From NCBI GenBank assembly GCA_965204525.1, contig OZ241994.1, positions 3,534,001-3,598,000 of the forward strand: 64,000 bases of DNA, read 5' to 3'. This document shows, in pieces, positions 36,414 to 43,588 of this stretch. The position numbers and the translations under genes are program-made. Position 1 is the stretch's first letter. Each line of letters opens with the position of its first letter. A model generated the notes under the pieces. That model was not told where the DNA came from. It did not search any database and saw only the letters and a list, made by a program, of their open reading frames with translations. The stretch comes from Bin5 sp965204525. GTDB lineage: Bacteria; Chloroflexota; Anaerolineae; Caldilineales; Caldilineaceae.

Positions 36414-37274
36414 TTAGGCGAATGCGGCCGGCTCTGAACAGAGCACGAAGTGCTCTTCAGCCGGCGTTCGATAGTTGAGACTTTGATGTGGTCTCTCATG
36501 GTTGTAGAAGTCGAAATAGGCAGTCAGCCCGGCGTGCAGCTGACGTACTGTGTCATACTGGTTGAGATAGATGTTTTCGTACTTGACGCTGCGCCATAGG
36601 CGTTCGCAGAAGACGTTGTCGAGGGCGCGCCCGCGGCCATCCATGCTGACTTGTATGTTGGCTGCGAGCAGGCAGGCGGTGAAGGCATCGGCCGTGAACT
36701 GTGCGCCCTGGTCGGTGTTGAAAATCTTGGGCCGACCCGTGCTGAGCGCTTGGCGCAAGGCATCGAGACAGAAGAGACCGTCCAGGGTGTTGGAGAGCTG
36801 CCAGGCGAGCACATAGCGGCTGTGCCAGTCGATGACCGCGACCAGGTACATGAAGCCGCGCAGCAGCGGCACATAGGTGATGTCTGCGCTCCAGACCTGG
36901 TTGACATGCGTAATCGGCAGGTTGCGCAAAAGATAGGGATAGCGCTTGTGCCCTTTTCCAGGCAAACTGCTGCTTCTCCTGGGGTAGATAGCTTGAATGC
37001 CCATCAGACGCATCAGCCGTCTGACCCGTTTGCCATTGATGGCGTAGCCCAGCCGGCGCAGATGCGCGGTCATCTTGGGCCAGCCATAGAAGGGCGTACG
37101 CAAGTACTGCTCGTCAATCAAGCGCATCAGATGCAGGTTCAGTGTCGACTCAGAAGCCGCTTGATAGTAGAAGGAGGCCCGATTCAGCCCCAGCAGTTCG
37201 CACTGTCTTCGAACACTCAGAGTCGCATGTTGGTTCTCAACCATGAGCCGTCTCTCCCCGACCGAAGCGGGCAA
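36414..37274 (-). CDS. IS3-family transposase OrfB
   Basis: The 286-residue DDE integrase-type domain has catalytic D131 (SADITYV), D188 (FNTDQGAQFT) and E224 (NVFCERLW), with the HERPHQSLNYRTP motif near the end. Its frame overlaps OrfA by 38 bp. An A9 run in OrfA's sense strand (plus-strand T-run at ~37275-37283) provides a slippery site for the -1 frameshift that makes the active OrfAB transposase. Confidence 0.95.
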   Translation of the reverse strand: MPASVGERRLMVENQHATLSVRRQCELLGLNRASFYYQAASESTLNLHLMRLIDEQYLRTPFYGWPKMTAHLRRLGYAINGKRVRRLMRLMGIQAIYPRRSSSLPGKGHKRYPYLLRNLPITHVNQVWSADITYVPLLRGFMYLVAVIDWHSRYVLAWQLSNTLDGLFCLDALRQALSTGRPKIFNTDQGAQFTADAFTACLLAANIQVSMDGRGRALDNVFCERLWRSVKYENIYLNQYDTVRQLHAGLTAYFDFYNHERPHQSLNYRTPAEEHFVLCSEPAAFA

Positions 37275-37548
37275 CTTTTTTTTTCAGCCACTCAAGTTCC
37301 ATCTTGAGTCGCCCAATCTGTTCATAGAGCTCTGCTTCCTGCGCCTCCTGCTCCCGTTGCTTGCGTTCGCCGTTGGTAGCGAAGACCCGGGGCCCGTCTT
37401 CCTGCAACTGCCGTTTCCAGGCCCGGATCAAGTTAGCATGAATCTCATATTCACTCGATAACTGGCTAATCGTCTTGCTGCCTTCAAGCGCTTCCAGCGC
37501 AACCCGGAACTTGAAGGCCGCCGTGTGTCGCCGCCGTTTCTTGACCAT
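37237..37548 (-). CDS. IS3-family OrfA (helix-turn-helix protein)
   Basis: The 103-residue protein has the IS3 OrfA HTH (TAAFKFRVALEAL..SKTISQLSSEYEIHANLIRAWKRQ) and a leucine-zipper-like helix (EAELYEQIGRLKMELEWLKKK). It binds the terminal repeats and, by frameshifting at the A-run near its end, forms OrfAB. Confidence 0.93.
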   Translation of the reverse strand: MVKKRRRHTAAFKFRVALEALEGSKTISQLSSEYEIHANLIRAWKRQLQEDGPRVFATNGERKQREQEAQEAELYEQIGRLKMELEWLKKKVARFGRGETAHG

Positions 37549-38463
37549 CGTTCTGCCCCTCCACAGGCTTGGTGAATTGCTCCATTATACACCTTAGCTT
37601 GTGGTCCAGTTTTTGGGGCCAAGCTCACTGTGGAAATGGAAGCCCGATAGCATTAACAATCGCATTGTCTCTCAACAATCCACTTTCTTATTTGGAACGG
37701 GAAGAATAGAAGAACGGCATGCTGATTATAAAGAAATTGGGATAGACGCAAAGAAAAAGGAGAACATCAGAGAGACATTGAAAAAATCGTTTGGGATCGG
37801 AGAACAGTCTCTTTTTAACGATCTCGACGGGTTTGCCCGCTACAATTCGCACAACAGACCCTATTTTCTCACAACGGAGAGACGTTATTTTTTGGGTAAG
37901 AGTTTTCACCAGCAAAAAAACCTCAAACGTGCAATAGAGTGGTACGAAAAAACGACTAAGCATAATCCGCAATTTTACAAGGCATACCACGACTGCAGAG
38001 TTGCAAGAACGCAATTGCTCTTAAGAGAATTTGAATATAGTTGGAATTGTTCACTGGAGAAATGTAATGAATTGTGGAATAAGATCGCCATAGAATTGGG
38101 GCATTCTGTTAGGAGAGAACAACTGGGTTGTATCCAGTATGTTGACGGAGGTTTGACAAGTGAACAGAAGGAGGAACAAAAAAATTTGAGGAATAGGTTG
38201 ATGGCATATCTGGAGCATGAGCATGAAGGATCGTGGGGAAAATTGGAGAATGAATTGGGGGAAGACTTGAAAGAGGATTGCATGAACTCATGGGAAAATA
38301 TCCGCAAACAGATCGACTTCTGATACTGACCGTGAACAGATAATCGAACAGACATGGAACTGGTTCAGTGTCATTCTGAGATTCGCAATCTGTGCTCTGG
38401 TTTAGGAGTACCGAAGCAGTCTAGCAAGAAGACAGCAGATGTAGCATAAGCAAGAGGGCACGG

Positions 38464-38958
38464 ATGGTTGAACACAGCTTTGAAAACGTAACCGGGGAGT
38501 TGAGAGGGAGTGGACTGCTCGATCTGATGTACCCGCAATATCGGATGCTGCCTTCGTGCATGGCGGAGATGGCAGACGTCTGCGGCGGTAGAGAGTTTCC
38601 GGCAACGCATACCCAAATCGCCAAGAGGTCGGGCGGCTGCCGTCACGGAAGCATGACGCCTGAGCTCGTTGCCGAACTGATATTCGATTTTATCAGGCTG
38701 GGCATCGTGGAGGTGGCGCCGGCGAGTGGTCCTGTAACCTGTCGAACGGGGATCGGAAAGAATGAGTGGAGACCAGGGGCCGTTGACATTTCAATGGATC
38801 AGGTAAGATCCGCGCAATCGAAAGCGAGGAAGTGGGGGATCAGACGATATCTGGCCGTGCGCCGGGGGCCCAGCTCCCTATCGTTTCTCATGGAGATTCC
38901 AAACGGGTCCCCGAGCTTGCCAGTATCAACAAAGCGAGCGAGACGCCTGCGATGTTAG
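38464..38958 (+). CDS. HTH-like protein, paralogue 1 (C-terminus probably altered)
   Basis: The first ~100 residues are a close copy of the product at 39332 (LRGSGLLDLMYPQYR, HTQIAKRSGG, MTPELVAEL.FDFIRLGIVEV). ATHTQIAKRSGG followed by a helix looks like a winged-helix recognition region, so it may bind DNA. Similarity between the two ends near GIGKxxW (38770), and after that the frame gives a basic, low-quality tail. A frame change around 38830 is possible. No family is recognised. It is separated from its paralogue by the iteron array at 39075-39160. Confidence 0.5.
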   Translation: MVEHSFENVTGELRGSGLLDLMYPQYRMLPSCMAEMADVCGGREFPATHTQIAKRSGGCRHGSMTPELVAELIFDFIRLGIVEVAPASGPVTCRTGIGKNEWRPGAVDISMDQVRSAQSKARKWGIRRYLAVRRGPSSLSFLMEIPNGSPSLPVSTKRARRLRC

Positions 38959-39074
38959 GCGGCAGCCCGTGCGAAAACTCTTGGTTTCAAATTGAACGCA
39001 CATGGATTTCTTTTCATCATATAATTATTATATTATTTCTGAATAAGCGCTGTTCTGGCTCTTGAAAATTTTTG

Positions 39075-39160
39075 CTCGCAAACGCTCGTAAACTCTCGTG
39101 GATCTCTCGTAAACGCTCGTACGAGCGTTTACCTGTTACATACGAGTTCCCGTACGAGCG
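39075..39160. promoter_or_regulatory. Helically phased CTCGT iterons with a perfect 24-bp palindrome
   Basis: Five CTCG(T/C) units begin at 39075, 39085, 39095, 39106 and 39116, spaced 10-11 bp (one DNA turn). Four of them extend to CTCG(T/C)AAAC or similar. A perfect palindrome GTAAACGCTCGT/ACGAGCGTTTAC covers 39109-39132. Two more inverted ACGAG units lie at 39142 and 39154. An AT-rich stretch precedes at ~39004-39073. This is a multi-site protein-binding array: an operator, a partition site, or an iteron-type plasmid or phage origin. Confidence 0.65.
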
Positions 39161-39234
39161 CACGACCTGTGTTCAGGGAGCGCCCAGCCCAGCTTTTCGT
39201 GCAGTTACACTGAAACTGTCTCTCTTCAGCCCGC

Positions 39235-39306
39235 TTTGAAATCCTGCCTCTTCACCGAATGCAGCCGGAAGAGCTTGCCTTCTCGACACACCTTGAAAAT
39301 GTCAAC
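39235..39306. repeat. Dispersed repeat, copy 2
   Basis: This is a 72-bp match to 31201-31272, differing only by four C/T changes. It ends 26 bp before the start of the second HTH-like paralogue. The IS5-type end seen in copy 1 is broken here after GTCAAC. Confidence 0.7.
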
Positions 39307-39331
39307 TAGTCTGATGGTGATGAGGGCACGG

Positions 39332-39817
39332 ATGAGTGAACACAATTTTGAGAACGTAACCGAGACGTTGAGAGGGAGCGGACTGCTCGATCTGATGTAC
39401 CCGCAATATCGGATCCTGCTTACGTGTATGGCGGATATGGCAGACGCGTGCGGCGGCAGAGAGTTTCTGGCATCGCATACCCAAATTGCCAAGAGGTCGG
39501 GCGGCTACCGTAACGGAACCATGACGCCTGAACTCGTTGCCGAGCTGGTCTTCGATTTTATCAGGCTGGGCATCGTGGAAGTGGTGCCGGCGAGAGGTCC
39601 TGTAACCTATCGCAAGGGGATCGGCAAAGAGAAGTGGAGGCGAGTTTCGAGAGACGAACGAACAACATATCGTTTCGGCAGTTATGACCGTTTTGTCGAA
39701 TTGGCCGAGGAGATACGGCGACTGCAGGGCAATGACGACGCGTCTCTGTTGCCGCCTGTCGTCCCCCAAAGTGATGCAGTGCCCGGTATCCAACCCGGAG
39801 CAGCCAGACGTCAATAG
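39332..39817 (+). CDS. HTH-like protein, paralogue 2
   Basis: I chose ATG 39332 because the sequence GAGGGCACGGATG at the start is shared with paralogue 1. The first 100 residues match paralogue 1 closely. The tail (TTYRFGSYDRFVELAEEIRRLQ) is a plausible helix and looks more intact than that of paralogue 1. The HTQIAKRSGG segment suggests DNA binding, perhaps to the iteron array just upstream. The 3' third overlaps an opposite-strand reading frame (39561-40058), so the true end of one of the two is uncertain. Confidence 0.55.
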   Translation: MSEHNFENVTETLRGSGLLDLMYPQYRILLTCMADMADACGGREFLASHTQIAKRSGGYRNGTMTPELVAELVFDFIRLGIVEVVPARGPVTYRKGIGKEKWRRVSRDERTTYRFGSYDRFVELAEEIRRLQGNDDASLLPPVVPQSDAVPGIQPGAARRQ

Positions 39818-40058
39818 CGCCAGGGCGTTGCGTCCGCAGACGCTTTGCTGCCGCCCGAAGGTCGTCGGAGATGGCCCAACTTCCGCTGTCAACGTCGATG
39901 GCGACATATTCCCCGTGGTGGTCCGCCTCGACTTGCGGACGGATGTCCCGCTCATATATCTCGTCGCCCAAGCGGGCAGTCTCTTCGCGTGGTCGGCGTG
40001 GGGGCATGGTGGTTTCCCTACCCTGGGCGGGCACTGTCGTAGTCTCTGCGTCCTTCAT
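39561..40058 (-). CDS. Small conserved hypothetical protein, possible antitoxin-like, with run-on C-terminus
   Basis: ATG 40058 follows AAGGGGGACAC. Residues ~25-95 (ARLGDEIYERDIRPQVEADHHGEYVAIDVDSGSWAI...VGYRALHHFGG) match a small protein family common in Chloroflexota and Cyanobacteria that normally ends right after RIGHRAVHRFG. Here the frame runs on for ~70 residues with no sign of conservation, overlapping the plus-strand gene by 257 bp. The normal stop was probably lost by a junction at ~39770. A role as an antitoxin is only a guess. Confidence 0.5.
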   Translation of the reverse strand: MKDAETTTVPAQGRETTMPPRRPREETARLGDEIYERDIRPQVEADHHGEYVAIDVDSGSWAISDDLRAAAKRLRTQRPGAIDVWLLRVGYRALHHFGGRQAATETRRHCPAVAVSPRPIRQNGHNCRNDMLFVRLSKLASTSLCRSPCDRLQDLSPAPLPRCPA

Positions 40059-40261
40059 GTGTCCCCCTTCGAGGCGTGCTTCTGTATATGGAGCATTCTA
40101 TTACTTGCGGGCGTGTGCGACAACGAAAGAAGGTCCGTACAGGGGAGGACAGCGTTCGGCCCTGATTTACACTATACGACCTCCTCAGGGCAGTAGGGAG
40201 GTTGAACGCCGAGACCAGACAGGCCTTGGCTAGCCAAGTTCACGACAATAGTGAGGACAAG

Positions 40262-43200
40262 ATGACGAAGAAACGTACTTGGACACCTTGGCATGAGGTC
40301 GTCAGCCTGCGCGACGATCTGAAGAGCGGCGAGCTGTCGCTGGCCGTATTCGCCGCCGACCTGTACGACGTCGTCTTGCAGAGAGGGCAGCGAACAGTCT
40401 ACGAAGATCCTGCTGAGTTTTTTGCCCTGACCTTTCCAACCCTGAATCTGCGTGATCTGGTGCGCGACGTGGCTCAGCGGCTGGCAGGGCACAGCGATAA
40501 GGCCTATCGCTCGCTGTCGGTCACCTACGGCGGCGGCAAGACCCACACGCTGATTACGCTCTGGCACCTAGTGCAGGATCTGTCCACGTTGCCGGGGCTG
40601 CAGACTGTAGACGAGTTTGAAGCGCATATCGGTGGCTCAATGCCCCGCGCCCGCGTCGCCGCGCTCTGCTTTGACAAGATCGATCTGGAGCTGGGCGTCG
40701 AGACGCCGGCGCCGGACGGGTCGCGGCGGATGCTCAAGCATCCCTGGAGCATTCTCGCTTACCAGCTGGCCGGTCCGGAGGGGCTTCGAATGATCCACGC
40801 CGAGGGTAAAGAAGAGGAGCGCGACTCGCCGCCGGCGGAACCGTTGATTGTCAACCTCCTTTCAAAGCCGCAGGAGGAGGACCTTGCCACTCTTGTTCTC
40901 CTGGACGAAGCGCTGATGTACCTGCGCGCGCAGGTCGAGACAGATCAATCGGCGCGCGGGCGCATGGTCGCCTTCTTCCAGTACCTCACGCAGGCGGTCG
41001 TCAAAGTGGACCGCTGCGCCATGGTTGCCTCGTTGCTCGCCTCCGATCCTGGCAAACACGATGAGTTGGGAAACGAAATCTTGCGCCAGGTATCGGAGGT
41101 CTTCGGCCGTCAGACGGAGGAGGACGCCAGCCCGGTGAGCAGGGAGGACGTGTCCGAGGTGCTGCGACGCCGCTTTTTCAAGCCGGAGTCGATCCGCGAG
41201 CAGGACCTGTTTCGCCCGCATGTCACCTCGGTGGTTGCAAGCGTCGCTGCGCTCGATGAGCAGACAAAGAAAGGGCGGCAGGCGGCCGAGGACCGTTACC
41301 TCAGGAGTTATCCGTTTCACCCTGATGTCACCGAGATCTTCTACACACGCTGGACTCAGCTGCCGCGCTTTCAGCGCACGCGCGGTATCCTGCGCACCTT
41401 TGCCATCGCGCTGCGCGACGCAGAGAAGTGGGACACGAGCCCCCTTGTCGGCCCTGCCGTTTTCTTGGGCGCGCCGGGCGCGGCGGACCTGGCCGAAGCG
41501 GCCAGCGAACTGGCCTCCGTCGCCAGCGTTGAGGCAGGCGCCGGCGGCCACCAGGCGTGGCGGCCGATCATCCAGGGCGAACTGGACAAAGCGCGCAGGA
41601 TCCAGTCCGAAGTGACCGGTCTGAACCACCGCGAAATAGAGCAGGCGGTCATTTCTGTCTTTCTCAGCTCCCAGCCGATCGGTCAGAAGGCGCAGACGCG
41701 CGAACTGATGACGCTGCTCGGCACAACAAAACCCGACAGGATCGAGTTGGAGAAGGCGTTGCTCCACTGGACTGAGCTTTCCTGGTTTCTGGACGAAGCA
41801 GAGGTCAATACAGCTGAAACCGGCTCCGTTGGCGCGCCGCGACTGCCGAAGGCGTGGCGGCTGGGGAATCGTCCCAATTTGCGCCAAATGCACGACGACG
41901 CCTGCCGCAATCGTGTCCCCGACCCATTGATTGAATCGAAGCTGATCGAGGCGATCGAAAAGGAAAAATCTCTCACAAGCGGCGCTTCAGCGGCCGGCGC
42001 CCGCGTCCATACGCTGCCGCGGTCGCCCAGGGATATTCAGGACGATGGCGATTTTCACTTCGCTATCCTTGGCCCGCAGGCCGGTTCGGAGTCCGGTAAG
42101 CCGAGCGCAGACACCAGGCGCTTCATCAATGAAACGACGGCGGCGGATCGCCCCCGCGTCAATCGCAACGCAGTCGTGCTGGCCGTTCCCTCCAAGGATG
42201 GACTTGACACTGTCCGCCTCCGTGTGCGCGAGCACCTTGGCTGGCTGGAGGTCGGAAACCAACTCAAGGATCAGTCTATCGACCGCCTCCGCGAACAGAT
42301 GCTGAGTACGAGGACCAGGGAGGCAGGCAGTCGCATTCCTGAGGCAATTAAGCAGGCCTATTCCATCGTCGTCACGGTCAACGAGTCCAACGAAGTCCAC
42401 GCCTTCAAAATTGCGATTGCCGGGGAACCTCTCTTCACCACGATCAAGGCCGACCGGCGCGCCCGCATCCAGGAGACCGCTATCAGCGCCGAGGCGATGA
42501 TGCCCGGCGGCCCTTACGATCTCTGGCGAGCGGATGAGCCCGCCCGCCGCGTCAGAGACCTGGTGGGGGCCTTTGCCCAGAATGCCAAACTGCCCAAGAT
42601 GCTGCGCTACAGGGAGATCCAGGACACGATCGTACAGGGAATCGACGCGGGAATCTGGGTCGGGCGCACGACGCGGCCCGACCGCACCTTCAAGACCTAC
42701 TGGCGGACCCGGGTCGATGACAGCGTGTTGAAGGATACGAGCCTTGAGGTTTGTCTGCCAGAGTCGGCTACGCTTAGCGACCTGAATCCGGCGCTGCTTA
42801 AGTACGACGCCCTCCCAGAGCTCTGGGAGGGGGATGAGATCAGCGTCCAGTCCGTGCATAGCTATTTCGCGGGCGAACGTGCCGTGCAGGTGCCGATGGA
42901 GGGGTACGAGGACACGTTTTACATTCCCGCGTGTGACCTGTCCCAGGTGGATGAGGCGATTTCGCAGGCGGTGGCCCAGGGCCTGCTCTGGCTGACCAAC
43001 GGCCCCGCCTCAATCCTGGGCGAACCGATCCCCGCGGGGGTACTTGCGCCGTCAGCGGAACTGAGACCGCCGCCAGAACTGATTGTATTGGGCGAGTTGA
43101 TGGCCGAGGAGATTCCGGATGCATGGCAGGACGGCAAGAGCAATGCGCTGGCCATCATGACCGCCATCTCAGCCAAGCGGGGGGTGAATCTGCCGTGGAA

Positions 43201-43585
43201 CGCGGTTCGATCCGCGATTGGGGAAGGGATTCGCGCGCAGTGGTTGGAGCTGGCTGAAGGGAGCGCCCCCCTGGATACGGATCTGTCGGGCGCTCAAGGT
43301 GTTCTGCTGCAGACGCCGGCGGCCAAGCCTGGCGGGGTCCGGGACGTCACGGATGACTATCGGGAGGGGGTGCTGACGGCCGAGGCGACGTTGAAGGGGC
43401 ACGGGATACAGGACCTTGCTGAGCTGATGCCGGAGATTCTTGAAGCCGCGGCCGGGGATCAGATCGTGTTCAAGGTGCGGATCGAGTTTGGCGGCGAAAA
43501 GGAGCCTGACAGGGAGAAGGTGGAGAGGATAAACGCTTTACTTTCTGAGGCGTTGGAGGAGTTGAGGTTGGGTAGGGGCATCTGA
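40262..43585 (+). CDS. DUF499 P-loop ATPase (defence-associated)
   Basis: This is a 1107-residue ATPase. An N-terminal region (WHEVVSLRDDLKSGELSLAVFAADL) is typical of DUF499. Walker A is TYGGGKTHTL at ~88-97, a Walker-B-like LVLLDEALMYL lies at ~215-225, and a long helical C-terminal region follows. DUF499 proteins co-occur with DUF1156 methyltransferases and DUF3883 helicases in phage-defence clusters, and the family is considered to act on DNA or on the modification complex. I chose ATG 40262 where similarity starts, with AGTGAGGACAAG before it. The stop is 3 bp before the Fic gene, so the two are coupled. Confidence 0.88.
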   Translation: MTKKRTWTPWHEVVSLRDDLKSGELSLAVFAADLYDVVLQRGQRTVYEDPAEFFALTFPTLNLRDLVRDVAQRLAGHSDKAYRSLSVTYGGGKTHTLITLWHLVQDLSTLPGLQTVDEFEAHIGGSMPRARVAALCFDKIDLELGVETPAPDGSRRMLKHPWSILAYQLAGPEGLRMIHAEGKEEERDSPPAEPLIVNLLSKPQEEDLATLVLLDEALMYLRAQVETDQSARGRMVAFFQYLTQAVVKVDRCAMVASLLASDPGKHDELGNEILRQVSEVFGRQTEEDASPVSREDVSEVLRRRFFKPESIREQDLFRPHVTSVVASVAALDEQTKKGRQAAEDRYLRSYPFHPDVTEIFYTRWTQLPRFQRTRGILRTFAIALRDAEKWDTSPLVGPAVFLGAPGAADLAEAASELASVASVEAGAGGHQAWRPIIQGELDKARRIQSEVTGLNHREIEQAVISVFLSSQPIGQKAQTRELMTLLGTTKPDRIELEKALLHWTELSWFLDEAEVNTAETGSVGAPRLPKAWRLGNRPNLRQMHDDACRNRVPDPLIESKLIEAIEKEKSLTSGASAAGARVHTLPRSPRDIQDDGDFHFAILGPQAGSESGKPSADTRRFINETTAADRPRVNRNAVVLAVPSKDGLDTVRLRVREHLGWLEVGNQLKDQSIDRLREQMLSTRTREAGSRIPEAIKQAYSIVVTVNESNEVHAFKIAIAGEPLFTTIKADRRARIQETAISAEAMMPGGPYDLWRADEPARRVRDLVGAFAQNAKLPKMLRYREIQDTIVQGIDAGIWVGRTTRPDRTFKTYWRTRVDDSVLKDTSLEVCLPESATLSDLNPALLKYDALPELWEGDEISVQSVHSYFAGERAVQVPMEGYEDTFYIPACDLSQVDEAISQAVAQGLLWLTNGPASILGEPIPAGVLAPSAELRPPPELIVLGELMAEEIPDAWQDGKSNALAIMTAISAKRGVNLPWNAVRSAIGEGIRAQWLELAEGSAPLDTDLSGAQGVLLQTPAAKPGGVRDVTDDYREGVLTAEATLKGHGIQDLAELMPEILEAAAGDQIVFKVRIEFGGEKEPDREKVERINALLSEALEELRLGRGI

Positions 43586-43588
43586 ACT

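Larger units (their letters stand above)
36364..37627 (-). mobile_element. IS3-family insertion sequence, 1264 bp
   Basis: Terminal inverted repeats share TTGGCCCCAA and GACCAC blocks (left 36364-36390, right 37601-37627 reversed). A 3-bp target duplication, CTG, flanks them at 36361-36363 and 37628-37630. Two overlapping minus-strand frames encode OrfA and the OrfAB transposase. All features match IS3 elements with programmed frameshifting. It looks intact, so insertion is probably recent. Confidence 0.9.
35896..38323 (+). pseudogene. FRG-domain protein gene, interrupted by an IS3 element
   Basis: The 5' part (35896-36363) encodes 156 residues with the FRG-domain start (RSVEEFIEWTEGL...LMYRGLA-type strand, LAELQHYGAATCLIDFSENA). 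The 3' part (37631-38323) continues with WKPDSINNRIVSQQSTFLFGTG, typical of the FRG end. A helical region with a TPR-like unit (GKSFHQQKNLKRAIEWYEKT) follows. Removing 36364-37627 and one CTG copy joins the two in frame to a 386-residue protein. Both parts share a low GC unlike the IS. FRG proteins are suspected defence effectors of unknown mechanism. The gene is presently disrupted. Confidence 0.85.

Noticed and set aside
39075..39160. CRISPR array
   Set aside because: The repeated units are 5-9 bp at 10-11 bp spacing, far too short for repeats and spacers; no cas genes are present.
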